A stretch of 64,000 bases of DNA from Stenopsyche tienmushanensis (taxonomy: Eukaryota > Arthropoda > Insecta > Trichoptera > Stenopsychidae): positions 558,001 to 622,000 of the forward strand of contig WACJ01000010.1 of assembly GCA_008973525.1 (NCBI GenBank), given 5' to 3'. The position numbers and the translations under genes are program-made. The notes beneath the pieces were generated by a model. It did no database searches, had not been told where the DNA came from, and saw only the letters and a program-made list of their open reading frames with translations. How positions within the stretch are numbered: the first letter of the stretch is position 1; every line of letters begins with the position of its first letter. Positions 37,401-47,689 of the stretch are shown one piece after another.

Positions 37401-37816
37401 GGTACGGGCGGAAAAACATTCTAGGAACCGCAGGCGGCATGATGTCGAACTTTCTGACTGACGTTTCCGACAACGGAAGTCTTCGGAACGACGTCGATTT
37501 CGAGAAAAATTTAGTAAATGGTATCTCAGAGGATCGTTCGAAGATTGCGACGACAATTTTTATAGACGTTCGAATGCATTCGGGTCCGGATCCTCGGTCG
37601 TGACGATCGGAAGTCGAGCTCGCGGAGAACCTCGTTCGGTTTCGAAAACTGCGGGACAATGGAAGCGCTCGGGACCCTTTGTTCTCGAAATTTTTGGACA
37701 AAAACAAAAACGAGGAGCGGGTCGCCGACGTGACGAGGGCGAAGCCCTTCGATGGATACCTGGAAATCGGCCAGCAACTCCGCGCGTGACTGCTCCATGC
37801 CGCCCGCCGCGGCCAT
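25412..37816 (-). CDS. FAF1: FAF1/Caspar homologue (FAS-associated factor 1), 16 exons, 662 residues
   Basis: Exons in transcript order: 37816-37760, 33651-33583, 32284-32140, 32059-31922, 31827-31650, 31573-31420, 31126-31001, 30048-29928, 29844-29699, 29385-29231, 28569-28433, 28217-28055, 27935-27839, 27754-27617, 27544-27467 and 25498-25412 (1989 nt). The protein is a ubiquitin- and p97/VCP-binding adaptor; Drosophila caspar restrains the IMD immune pathway. Domains: UBA about 8-45 (SRAELLADFQ joined to GITEIEDVGLAISHL across intron 1); two ubiquitin-like folds about 112-193 and 197-280; an acidic Asp run 290-315; a UAS domain about 330-480 (PLFFQGSLDDAVQEA, LLGIYLHHDNS, NFVIYGWDLT); a charged coiled coil 495-565; a UBX domain 575-655. 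Human FAF1 is 650 residues. The donor of exon 13 could instead be at 27818. ATG 37816 is chosen, with a second in-frame ATG six codons later. Confidence 0.93.
25760..26560. other. Part of FAF1 intron 15, composition unlike neighbours
   Basis: This stretch is less AT-rich than the rest of the intron and lies just upstream of a LINE fragment. I see no coding motif. It may be decayed repeat. Confidence 0.3.
26570..27117 (+). mobile_element. LINE reverse transcriptase fragment (copy D) in FAF1 intron 15
   Basis: The plus strand encodes GALSEPFEVTTGVRQRDALS, PLLFNIALEAIIREAG and MYLTFADDIGIVAKS. These are the G-(V/L)-R-Q-x-D-x-L-S-P-x-L-F-N and Y/F-x-D-D boxes of LINE reverse transcriptase. It is truncated on both sides and shifts frame after 26872. 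It is antisense to FAF1. Confidence 0.85.
28730..28905. repeat. Possible repeat-derived block in FAF1 intron 10
   Basis: The block with tcgcgaatgggagactcaca and tagccggctttggcaacacc stands out from the AT-rich intron. No second copy was found in the window, so this is only a guess from composition. Confidence 0.2.
30260..30600. repeat. Unclassified repeat-like sequence ending in an (AGA)n run
   Basis: In FAF1 intron 7, a non-AT-rich stretch is followed at about 30568-30585 by agaagaagaagaagaag. It may be a decayed retroposon tail. No motif supports a class. Confidence 0.25.
30872..30945 (+). repeat. tRNA-Thr(CGT)-like sequence, probably a SINE head
   Basis: The sequence shows a box A-like stretch (gcggttaagcggttggg), an anticodon-arm-like TGGG-CTCGTAA-CTCA with CGT in the loop, and a box B-like GGTTCGAATT. 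The T stem and acceptor stem pair poorly and no CCA-compatible end is clear, so a functional tRNA is unlikely. It lies in FAF1 intron 7, antisense to the gene. Confidence 0.5.
32473..33016 (-). mobile_element. R1-like LINE C-terminal fragment (copy E) in FAF1 intron 2
   Basis: The minus strand gives ITKAFRTVSSEGLLVLAGIL followed by PLDLEIQ, the A-(Y/F)-R-T-V-S-x-(D/E)-x-x-x-V-L-A-G-I-x-P-x-D-L block that follows the thumb in R1-like ORF2. Sequence past 32750 is frame-shifted. The inner part at 32555-32620 also matches the aaccggtcc repeat. Confidence 0.7.
33030..33440. other. FAF1 intron 2, repeat-like and noncoding
   Basis: Base composition is more even than in the flanking introns, which suggests old inserted sequence. 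I recognise no family. Confidence 0.3.
35253..35320 (-). repeat. Partial inverted copy of the hAT-like element at 6043
   Basis: It begins aggggtcccaaatatttgaa. Its reverse complement matches 6268-6350. It lies in FAF1 intron 1. Confidence 0.55.
35425..35765 (+). repeat. Interspersed repeat, shorter inverted copy at 42140-42363
   Basis: Shared words include gtgcagccgcaaacagtcca, aatgaacgtattgacgaatg, tctcgatagggagtgtggga and gagtggaaaactactctaga, all inverted in the copy within SGF29 intron 5. This copy has about 130 extra internal bases. It is noncoding. Confidence 0.7.
35780..36450 (+). mobile_element. pogo/Tigger transposase remnant
   Basis: At 36293-36325 the plus strand encodes IYNADETKLYW, the second-strand motif I-x-N-(A/M)-D-E-T-x-(L/V)-x-W of pogo/Tigger/CENP-B-type DDE transposases. 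Just before it, a degraded frame gives FHEKLGTEDNYN, and after it come stops and shifts. It is an isolated catalytic fragment in FAF1 intron 1, on the opposite strand. Confidence 0.65.
36500..36800 (-). mobile_element. mariner transposase fragment
   Basis: The minus strand at about 36627-36575 reads LLHDNARPHTAVTQTKSLKN, the second catalytic block (H-D-N-A-R-P-H) of mariner transposases. Upstream sequence (36640-36800) is broken. It lies in FAF1 intron 1. Confidence 0.65.
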
Positions 37817-37880
37817 CACCAATCACACCAATCACACCCCACCCCGACCGACAACACTATTACTCGACAAATATCAAATG
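37370..37880. promoter_or_regulatory. CpG-rich promoter and first exon of FAF1
   Basis: About 500 bases rich in CpG (for example cgaacgtc, gtcgccgacgtgacga, ccgcccgccgcggccatc) in an otherwise AT-rich, CpG-poor region. FAF1 exon 1 lies inside it. Open frames on both strands here are products of the base composition. There is no TATA box upstream of the FAF1 start, which fits a broad housekeeping promoter. Confidence 0.6.
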
Positions 37881-38019
37881 CGCCGCCCTAAGCCCGCAGC
37901 GCACAATCAACCACCGCAATCAATTCTTTCGATGCTTTACACATTTTTATCTGCTTTATAAATGGAAAAACTGTACGTCGACTATAATCAAACATAACAT
38001 TAAAATTTTCCAAAATTAA

Positions 38020-39330
38020 AAAAGGGTATATTTTATGAACTTTTAAAATTTCTGATTTATAAAGGCGAAAAAAAAAATTTAATTACACAAAGTTTAGATA
38101 AAAATAATATTATTTTATATCATCCACTGCCTGTTTAAAATTGATGAAAAATCTGAAGCAATTCCCTTTTTTATTTCTCGCCAAAATATACATATCGAAT
38201 AAAAATCAAGCGATATAAAAACAAAATATAAATTTAAAAAATCTTGCTATCTGTTAAAAAAATAATTCTGCAGAAATATTCAATTTTTTAATTTAATTAA
38301 TCAAAAATAATATTTTAGAAAATCCATCAAAGCATTAAATTCGATTATACACGCATCAATCGTATTATAATGACATAAATTCAAACAAAAAAAATTAAGA
38401 CCGACTCTCTTTTATTTTATTTTAGGCGCAATGTTAAACGACACCACAGCTTATAATTAAAAAATAAAATTTAAATTTTGAATAATTTATGCATAAAACT
38501 GGTTAAGCTTATGTTTCATATTACCATCCTAATCACAATAAAATATCTTAACATAACAATTGAATAATTAATAATCAACGCATTTTTATATCGCCCGAAC
38601 TGTCATCGTGCCAAGATTTGTCTAGTTAAGTGCCACAAACGTCTATAGACGCGGCCGAAAAATTAATCTTTACAGGCCATATACTTATAATCACAAATCT
38701 CAATTTTTAATAGGCAATATATATATATTTTAAAGCTTCATTTAAAATATCATGGTATTTACATTATTCATACGTGATAGTTTAATATAATGATAATGGT
38801 ATATTTTGAATCATTTAAATAGGTTCTAAACAAAACATGCAATATTTAAAGCTTGAGTTGATTTAAGAAAATTCATTAGTTAAAGCTTATTTATTAATTC
38901 ATAATCGTTTATTAATTAAAGATATTTTATTACTTTTATCCGAAAATCAATAAAAATTAAAATTGTTTAGAGCGAAATTAACAGTATTTATCTGGCAACA
39001 TTGGCTGTGCGTTCTGTCAAAGTGCGCGGTCGACTCGTATGGGATTATATATGATTTTCAATCTTGTTAGTAAAAGCTAAATATTTTAAACTTGCTATTC
39101 AATATCTTAATTTTTCGATGAAGGGAATCAACTAGTAGTAATTGACATTCATTATAAATTTAGAATTGTTTACGAGAATGCTCTTATATATTGTATTTTT
39201 CTCAACTAATGTGATTTTTGCGATATTTTTCAGGTTTTATCAGCGTTTGTCATCATTAGCTGGTATCATGTTATACTATTAGCAGAGTATTTGTCATTTT
39301 CGAGGGACTGTTGATATTTATAGTATAAGT
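38020..39330. other. Shared upstream region of FAF1 and SGF29
   Basis: Mostly AT-rich. A small CpG-bearing patch at 38990-39050 (gtgcgttctgtcaaagtgcg, then cggtcgactcgtatggg) is the best candidate for the SGF29 transcription start. An upstream noncoding exon cannot be excluded. Confidence 0.4.
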
Positions 39331-42300
39331 ATGCCGTTTACCGCAGATGCTGCTGCTCAACAAGTGCAGGTGAATTATTATAATATACAGGATGCGGTAA
39401 GGAAACTTCCTTGTTTTAAACGCGCGCCCTAAAGCGATAGTTATTTCGAGATGGATAAGGTGGTGCTCCTTCAAAAGAGCGGAACCTAACGTTGTTTGTT
39501 ATATTGGTTTAGTAACGATAATGTAGTTGACTGTTTTTAAATATCTCTCTGTAACATGGGAAAAATAATTGAAGTGATGTCGCCTATACTTTTTGTGTTA
39601 TTATTATTTTTTAAATAAGGTAGTTTCCCTGCCGCACCCTGTATAAGGCTAATACTTTCCATAATGATAAACTTTAGATTTAAAATTCTTTTTATAGTCG
39701 TTTCAAAGTTACATTTGTTGTCGTTACTTTAATTTCAGGAATGTTTGAGGGCATTACATAGATATATTTATGAAATTGAAACTGAACGAAATAGATCGGA
39801 GCACAATATTGACAACGTCATCAGAGCGCAGGAAAAGATCTCATCGGAAGAAAATTCTGCTCATTATTATGAGGTTTGAAACTATTATTATATTTAAGTA
39901 TTGTTGTATCCTATGTTATTGATTATGTCTTCTGTAATCAATAGACTAATTATGATTTTGCATGTCTTGAATGTTACTCTATTTAAAATAAATAATATTT
40001 TTACAGCAAAAGCTTAAAGGACTTTATAAAACAGCTTTATCAGATGCAAATCAAGAAGAAGACCTCTTAAGAAATGCACTGGCTAAAATAAATGATATTC
40101 GTGCTATTCGCAATGAACGTAGAATTCAGGTTATTTTTTATATTATATATTTTTTTACTTAAAATATATGAAATTTTTCCTTATAAAATATGATTTTTTT
40201 ACTGAATACATCACTCAATAAGTTCATAGGATTTTTTTAATTTCAAACTTTTTTATATTTAATTGATATTTGATTTCAATTTGGGTGTATAGCTGTTCTT
40301 CAAATTTAAAGTATTTGTACAGAATATTATTTATTATCATGAGGTACTTGTGAGATTATTTTTTTTATAATTGTTTATAGGCTCGAAATGCTGGCAATAA
40401 GGAGACAATAGGTTGTGGAGCATTAATGAAAATGTTGCTCAATTCTGCTCAAACATTACCTCTGTTTGTGGGAAAACCAGGAGAAAGAGCTCCGCCATTA
40501 TGTGGAGCAATGCCCGCTGACAGTAATTATATTGCGAAGGTTTGTGTTCATTATAAAAATGAAGTATATTGTTAAATATTTCCAAAAAACCCTAATTGTT
40601 TTTTTTATTTAAACATAATTTTGAAATTTCAAATAAGAAAAAATGCTATAGAAAGTTAGGCGCCCATACGAAATTTGGGATTAGGTTCTTTCAATTGATA
40701 CAGGCAATTTTAAAGAAATTAGTAATTTTATTATTTTTCTTCTCGGCCTATTTCATTCTCAGCAGTCAGGGGAGTTCAACGCAACACTTTTTAAAATTAT
40801 TTTTTTAATGCATTAGCATATGATGAATAAATAATAAAAAGATAAATATAAACTAGAAAACTTTTTTGGCAATGTGCGTTATTTTAGAATACATATTACA
40901 GTCGACCCTTCTATAATGGCGGGATAGGGATCAGAGTATAAGATGACTAAAAGGCGTGCTCATAAAAAGCGCTCAAAAAAATTGAATCGATTTAAGTTGA
41001 TGATAAATAGTTCGACGGCTATAAAAGTGCGATCTAATCTCTCGAATGTTATGACTAAAACATAATTGTCCGTTGTAGGAGACACCACCGCTAAAAATCG
41101 GAGATTATATAGGGAAAAAGTCAGTATAGAAATGTTCTTTATAGCAGATTTGACTGTATTACCTAAAATATTAAGATAGAAAACATAGAATTAAATTTAG
41201 TATAAGTAAAGCTTTTCAAATAATTTATTTTGAAAAATATTTTTAATCATGGGACATTTTAAATTTTAGAGTGGAGATATGGTTGCTGCGTTAGTAAAAG
41301 TTTCTGATAAAGAAGAAAATTGGATTTTAGCTGAAGTTGTTGGATGGAGCGTTACACAAAATAAATATGAGGTATACTTTAGCTATAAACAAAAGTTACT
41401 ATTGGGTAAAGTGGAAAATAATCAAAATTTATTTTTGCTTGTGAAAAACATTTTTTATTAAAAAAATCTTAAATACTAATCAACAATCAAATATATTTTT
41501 AATTTTTTCTATAGAAACTTAACAAACACAAGATGACTTTTGTTTGTGTTGTCTGTAGAGCAGGCGTTTGTTTTGATAATTAAGATACTCGCATCATTCT
41601 TATCGTTGACCAATTTTGTTAATCCCCTTTGACTGTTCTGGGGTGACGTCATTAGCCGAGTATCACCACTCCTTTACAAAATCTACTCCTTCAGAAGTAA
41701 ATTGGCAGGCTTGCACGGTAACCCTGTCCTTTTATTTTCGCAACACATTAAAAGGCGAAAATAGCTGAACAACAAAAAGCGGATGTCATGCAAATTGAAC
41801 ATTAAGAAATATTCCGAGTAAATGAATGAATATTTTGTGCTATCAACAGTGTTAAGGTTCATTTATTGAGCATGTTATTTGAGAAGTGGATTTACATTAG
41901 AGTGTAGCATGTCTACTCTCCGGTTTAAAAGGGTTAAGCCACAGTGATTCGGTTTAAGTCTTGAGGTCCGACCAATTGTCTTGGCCACAGGAAGATTTAT
42001 CTTGATTGTATAATAAAGATCTGAAGCCAACAGTCTTGTTTTTGTTGCTTCGTTTCCTTCTACCACTCTAATGAAACAATGGAAAACGTAAGCATTAGGG
42101 AAGAGTGTAGTTTGGAGTCATGTATGTCTTCATCTTAGCCTGGTAACGCCCTAGCGAGGAAAGGAGGGACTGGACTCTTTGCAGTCCAGAAAGCTCTTTC
42201 CAGTAAAATAAAAAAGGTCATCTAGAATAGTTTTCCACTGTCTTCAGAAGAAAACTACTCAGTCTTTACAAACACTCCCTATCGAGACCGTCGTGAAAGT

Positions 42301-42833
42301 GTTTGTCAATACGTTCATTCAGGATAGTTCTGCAGTGGACTGTTTGTGACTGCACTATGATGATAAGGTTTATAATTAAAAAGATTTCTGCGTTTATATA
42401 TTTTTTAATAAGTTATAAATTGGTGCAATACAGGTAGACGATATTGACGAGGAACAAAAAAATCGTCATGTCCTTTCAAAACGAAGAGTAGTCCCATTGC
42501 CTCTGATGAGAGCAAATCCTGAAACTGACGAACATGCACTTTTTCCAAAAGGATCTGTCGGTAAGTACAAATTTATATATGTGCTTCAACTAAATTCATT
42601 CATTTTATAAAGCTTAATATAATAATTAGTTATTTTTCTTAATAGTTATGGCACTGTATCCTCAAACTACGTGTTTCTATAAAGCAGTTGTGAATAAGCT
42701 GCCGTCTTTGGCTGTTGAAAAATATGAAGTTTTATTTGAAGACTCAACGTATAACGATGGGTTGTCCCCACCCGAATGTGTTGCTCAGCGCTATGTTATC
42801 GCTATTAAAGAGGGAAAAGGACGGGGGAGCTGA
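39331..42833 (+). CDS. Sgf29: SGF29, SAGA-associated factor 29, seven exons, 290 residues
   Basis: Exons are 39331-39369, 39739-39873, 40007-40129, 40381-40539, 41270-41371, 42434-42560 and 42646-42833. All introns are GT-AG. The first five are phase 0 and the last is phase 1. SGF29 is the subunit of the SAGA (and, in animals, ATAC) histone acetyltransferase complex that reads H3K4me2/3. Residues 14-100 are helical (ERNRSEHNIDNVIRAQEKI, KLKGLYKTALSDANQEEDLL). The PLFVGKPGERAPPLCGAMPA linker precedes a tandem Tudor region at about 153-288 with DMVAALVKV, EENWILAEVVGW, YEVDDIDEEQKNRHVLSKRR, ALYPQTTCFYKAVV and YEVLFEDSTYNDG. Human SGF29 is 293 residues. All four large-domain landmarks are intact. 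Introns 1, 4 and 5 carry transposon fragments. Confidence 0.94.
39388..39641. mobile_element. 254-bp TA-flanked MITE in SGF29 intron 1
   Basis: The left end CAGGATGCGGTAAGGAAACT and the inverse of the right end CAGGGTGCGGCAGGGAAACT are inverted repeats, and TA flanks both (39386-39387 and 39642-39643). This is the signature of a Tc1/mariner-superfamily nonautonomous element. A partial inverted copy is at 24240-24420. It starts only 18 bases after the exon 1 donor. Confidence 0.8.
40899..41156. mobile_element. 258-bp pogo-like MITE in SGF29 intron 4
   Basis: The left end is CAGTCGACCCTTCTATAATG. The right end read inverted is CAGTCAAATCTGCTATAAAG. Both are next to TA. The interior is noncoding and contains a palindrome-like gtcgaac/ctcgaat stretch. 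Termini of this CAGT(C)GA... form are common in pogo/Tigger derivatives. Confidence 0.7.
41550..41670 (-). repeat. Inverted copy of the 19905 repeat, in SGF29 intron 5
   Basis: It contains caggcgtttgttttgataat, agatactcgcatcattctta and cccctttgactgttctggg, the reverse complement of words at 19925-20030. Confidence 0.7.
42140..42363 (-). repeat. Inverted shorter copy of the 35425 repeat, in SGF29 intron 5
   Basis: It runs from cgaggaaaggagggactgga to ggactgtttgtgactgcact and matches 35760-35425 inverted, lacking about 130 central bases. Confidence 0.7.
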
Positions 42834-43390
42834 CAAATAGCCCCCGACACTACATCGTCGTCTTCATCTCAGTCGGATAGTGCCAGCGAAGCAAGTTTTT
42901 TAATGTAAAAACTGTGAAAGATTGACCCCATGTTTAGTGTTTTTTTAAAAGGATTTTTATAGGATTTAAGATGCTATATATCGTAATATGATCAAGACAA
43001 TTTTATACATTAAAATAGTGTAACGAGATATTTAATTTAGTATTTCAATCCATATTTTTTACTTGTGACAATATTGTGTTTCATAATCAAGTGTGAACTT
43101 AAATAGTATGCTTAAGGAGTTTATTGTATTTTTTTGTTAATAATCCCTATTTCTAAAATTTTGGTTTGTTTAAACATTGTTTCTAATATAACTATTAGTA
43201 ATTTGCGTACATCACAATTGTATAAGTTCGAGCACATATAAAAAGATAACTGAAATCACTAGATTCTAGCGCTAAATATATTGGAAATTTGAGTATTTCT
43301 TTACCAAAAAGAATAATTGGTTTGGTTTTTTAAATTTTTATGTGATAGTATATAAGATATATTTCCAATGTAAAATAAATTAAATAAACC
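42834..43390 (+). terminator. SGF29 3' UTR and poly(A) signals
   Basis: The stop at 42831-42833 is followed by AT-rich sequence. AATAAA-type signals cluster at about 43374-43388 (aaaataaattaaataaacc), the most likely cleavage region. Confidence 0.4.
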
Positions 43391-43837
43391 ATAACAAAGG
43401 ATCATTTTGTACTACTCCTTAGTTTGGACATAAAAAAATCCTGTCTCCAAATATGCAATCTTCTAAATATACGGAAATTCAGTTCACTGACTTCACAAAT
43501 GTAGAAATAAAATATTGAGTTCATATGCAATAAATGTTAATTCATAAATTAATAATTCATATGGAATAAACAATATATCTGACCTACATTGCTAAATGTA
43601 AAAATACCATGATACTACACTAATCACCAAACTAAATTGAACTATCTATTTATTGTCTGTGTCTGCTTTTTCGAGTGATAACCGAATAACGTATAAGTTC
43701 GCTTATCTATGTTAAATATTGTTAAAACATTATTTTTACTATCATGATAGATAATGCCCTTTTTTTAAGGAAATCACATTTTAGACTAGAAATTATCTAA
43801 CAGAAATCGTACACCTCACCAGCACGTTGAAGGCTAC

Positions 43838-44065
43838 TAAATTGAGACATTCTCGCCGAAATCTGGAAACAGTGGCGTAACTACTAATTGGCGAGCTTAG
43901 GTGACGTCTAGGGGCAGTAACTGTCTAATCTATGTATGTACACATAAGTAGAGTACATGTTTTTTTAAATTGTCATATTAACCTTTCCCTATCGGTGATG
44001 TATTTACTACACCTCGACTCTAATAATGGGAATATCGATATGAAATATAATAGATAATGGGGATT
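43838..44065 (-). mobile_element. Deleted mariner-like copy (pair of 63671-63880)
   Basis: It contains gagacattctcgccgaaatc, ggcgtaactactaattggcg, ggtgatgtatttactacacc and ctaataatgggaatatcg. The same series, in the same orientation, is at 63671-63880. The last block is the 5' end shared with the mariner remnant near 45340. It appears to be an internally deleted copy joining the two ends. Confidence 0.6.
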
Positions 44066-44314
44066 GGATTCCCTAGCCAGACCCATGCATCTAAAGTAAC
44101 CCAGGAAAAAAATAGTGTAAATGAAGTTGAAATTCACCTAAATAACTATTTTTCGTCAAAGCCAGCCACTTTTTATAAGATTGAATCTTTGTCCGGAAAA
44201 TAAGAGTTATAAATAATGATGGAAATTATATGGATTGAGTAATTAAAACATAATTGTAAAAAACAAACTTTCGTTTCAATTCGAAATAATTGATAACTTA
44301 TGAGTACCCCTAAA

Positions 44315-44400
44315 TACAAAGCTAGCGTTGCCGGTGTGTTAACACTAGCTTGCTTTACTAGCTTCAAAGCTGTTCTTTTGTGCACCGGGCATAAAAATTG
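44315..44400. repeat. Half copy of the 18178 foldback element
   Basis: Contains gtgttaacactagcttgctt and tactagcttcaaagctgttc, which match one arm of 18178-18375. Confidence 0.5.
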
Positions 44401-44614
44401 CAGTTTTTTGGGATGCAAAATACTAGTCGAGAGTTGTACATGATTTTTATTTTACTTGACGTGAATCAACACTGATTAACTGTCGGTTTTTATAATATAT
44501 ACTAAGTGGTCTAATCCCTCTTTATTCATCATCACTTAAACCGTTAATAAAATTTAAATAACCTACCCGATCAGTCTTCTTCGAAAAACTTTGTTTTGTA
44601 ATGAGAGTTCACAA

Positions 44615-44760
44615 TAATTCTGTAGACACGTTTGGGACAACGGTCTGAAAAACGGACCAGTCAGGCACTCCGTCTTTTTATAGGGCTTTTTGCGGTATTT
44701 TCGGGGATAAATGCATACCTGGGGCCATCTGTACGATCACGGAAGCTCCTTCAGAGACTA
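44615..44760 (-). repeat. Inverted copy of the 17925 repeat
   Basis: Its words aacggaccagtcaggcactc, tagggctttttgcggtattt and aaatgcatacctggggcc are the inverted counterparts of 17930-18080. Confidence 0.6.
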
Positions 44761-44959
44761 ACTTATAGTGGCTCGCGGAAAATGACGTCACGAACGAGTC
44801 TAGACTTACCTCCTACCCATAAAAAGAATATTTATCCATCTTACTAATTTATGCTGCTATCTTAGCTAGTTTTTTTTTAGTTTCAAGTTACAAAATCTAG
44901 TTAGTTTCTTCCCCGCGCTTAGAGCGTAAGTGACCACTCGAAATAGAGAATGTGCGTGT

Positions 44960-45441
44960 TTTTGGGAACATGGGGGAGTCCCCATGTTTCAGATGTGACG
45001 TGATGTACCCGTGTTGCATCCTGAATTGATGAAAAAACTCAGCCTTCTTGCTGTGAAACATCATGACGGCATTGTTTTTGTTCCATTGCGAGTAAATGCG
45101 ACACCTATCTTGCGCACAGCTTTCTCATGTCCAAATTTTCAGTCAATATGCGATAAATAGCATTTTTTGAAAGGACTATCATATCTGCTAGCTCGCGCAC
45201 TTACAGTCAATGGTCATCCAATACTATTTTGTGGATTTTTGTCACCATTTCTGGGGTGTAACTACCAGATTTGGTTGACCATTGCGCTATGCATTTTGGC
45301 AGCTCACACAGCCTCATCTAAACTTTCTTCACCATGATCTCTACTCTAATAATGGGAATATCAATATGAAATATAATAGTTACAGGGTTGAAATTTTTTC
45401 AGTTTCATATGGTGTATCAAATACATATGGTAGCGCACGGG
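44960..45441 (-). mobile_element. mariner transposon, 5' end and DNA-binding half of transposase
   Basis: On the minus strand the 5' region (45441-45350) leads to ATG at about 45349, then a frame with stops: CIAQWSTKSGSYTPEM, VTKIHKIVLDD, VRELADMIVLSKNAIYRILT and ENLDMRKLCARY. The last two are the second helix-turn-helix and the Y-L-(D/N)-M-(R/K)-K-L-(C/S)-A-(R/K) motif of mariner transposases. The catalytic half is absent. Confidence 0.75.
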
Positions 45442-45449
45442 TGTTTTTA

Positions 45450-47490
45450 TAAATATTCATCATTGTAGACCAGTTTCATTGACGGGAGGTAATAGAAACA
45501 TTAATGTACATTAGGGTTAAATTGAGCAAAATTTATTAAAAAAAACACTGTACAAACTTAGTTCATAAATCTATGAATTTATTGATAGGTTTTATAAAAA
45601 TGAAAGAAAAAAATGCACATTTACATGCTGCTATATGTTTGTACAAGATATTATAAATAAATACCTCAGTTTTAAATACATATGTATATAACAATTACAT
45701 ACGTACTAAATATAACATTTGACGTGCATATATTTTTTTACGATTCAGAGATATAATTTAAAGTACCAAGTACTTCTTAAGTAACAAAGTACATTGGTTC
45801 ATAAAATATAGCATTTAAAAAATGTCTAGTAGAAAAACATACGTCAAAACTGGTTTTGCCACAGTCAACGAATCCATTTGTATACTACAAAATAAATACA
45901 GATATTATTGCAGTTAACATAGAAGACAATGCAGTCATGGATGGAGTACATAGAGTAATTCCAAAACATTTTTCAGTTAATTCATCTTAATTTTTTACAA
46001 GTAAAATACATGTTTTGCTTAAAAAAGAAACATAAAATGAAGGATTTTTGTACAAATTTTCGATTGTAGAAATTTGTCAAATGATCATAAAATCAAGAAT
46101 CAAATCTTTCACAGGTTTTAAAAAAATGTTGATAAACACGTTGAATATGATATTAAAATGCTCCGAAAAGGTTAACAATATGTCTTTTCAACCAACATTT
46201 TTTTTTGTAAATTGAAACATAACATAATCAATAAAATATAGCTAACATTTACACTATATATTTCGAAAATTGTAATTTACTTTGGGCTTTTGTATAAAAT
46301 TCATACATTTCCATGTTCAGAAGAAAAACACTACAATTGTATTGATTGCGTTATGTGTGGTTTAGATAATAAGTTCACTGTAATTGTCAAACAAAAATGA
46401 GGTTCATAAATTAAAAGCCAAAAAATAAAAGCTAAACAATTTAAGAAAAATACAATGTAAATAATGTAGCCAAAATCTAAAGCATTATTAGATTTCACGA
46501 ATTTGTAAAAAAAGTTATTCACCCAAACACACAGTTTATCACATTTTAAATAATGTCAGTTTCCTTTTCAACTACCTCATTTACTCTAGGATTCCAGTTA
46601 TCAAAATTATTGACATCTCACATAAAAACCATGGCAATTATAAATAAACCCATGCTTATATGCAATTACAGTCGGAAACGTCTCAACTGTTTGACCTGCC
46701 AATAGTAACTTTACATTATATTATTTCAAAATCACACAGATCTTCGTGTTCAATACTGGTCCAAGATAATTAAAATAAGTCCACAATTTTTAACAACATC
46801 AGGAAACAATAAACGTACAAGGATGTCACAAATGTTGCCGCCTGATTGATGCAATGCCTCGTGGTCAGTATGGTGAATAAAATGTTCCTCTTCTGAACGA
46901 TCTAAAATTCAAACACATTTCATATTAATATGCGAAAAATACGACGCGAACAAAACACTACATACACGCAAGCGTGCGTACGGCGATTCTGTCGAAGTGC
47001 GGGAATCGATACACCATAATTGGGAACTATCTGATCATTAAAAAGCCACTTTGAAAAAATTATCCCATTATATTTCAACCAATATGGAAGTGTAGTTAAA
47101 AGGAAAAAAATAGGGGAAGGATACGAATTTATTAATAGAAGGAAATAAATATAAAATTCAACCGTTCTAACGTACGAATAAAATCATATCGTCGGAAAAA
47201 AATAGAATATTTTTTCTATTTAAAAACAAATATTATCGAAGCAAATATTTACATAACAAAAATTTAAAAAAACGGCAAGTGAATTTCGCAGCTTTTTGTA
47301 TTGTTTGAGCTGCCCAAGGAAATATAACGTCGGTTATAAGCGCAAATTTTAAAGGCATTTAAAAGCTTAATGTTGATATAGTCGGCGGAATTTAAAAGCC
47401 CAAAACCATTAGCAACCAACATTCAAAATTAAAACGTAATCTATAAAAAGCATTACTTATACGAATTATTACATTTATAATGCAACAACC
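45450..47490. other. Gene-free AT-rich region
   Basis: No exon, motif or inverted repeat was recognised on either strand. Confidence 0.5.
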
Positions 47491-47502
47491 TACGCCATAG
47501 AA

Positions 47503-47679
47503 CAGCGGTTCTTAAACATGTAGTAATTGTGGTTAACATTCCAAATCTCAATTGAAAAATTAGGATTTTAAATGCGTAATCGTATTAGGAAATCACGCAT
47601 ATCGGGGGATCATAATTTGAAGACTTAAAAAATGTCGTTCAAGAGGATGTCCGCGACTACATACGTTTAAGAACTACTG
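47503..47679. mobile_element. 177-bp hAT MITE with 8-bp target-site duplication
   Basis: The left end cagcggttcttaaacatgta and the inverted right end cagtagttcttaaacgtatg match. The exact 8-mer ccatagaa flanks it on both sides (47495-47502 and 47680-47687). CAGNGGTTCTTAAA termini plus an 8-bp duplication are diagnostic of the hAT superfamily. It has no coding capacity. Confidence 0.9.
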
Positions 47680-47689
47680 CCATAGAATA

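Noticed and set aside
37382..38019. Open frames on both strands in the CpG-rich block near 37.4-38.0 kb
   Set aside because: They overlap each other in several frames and arise from GC-rich, stop-poor DNA. Only the 57 bases of FAF1 exon 1 on the minus strand join a family-like protein.
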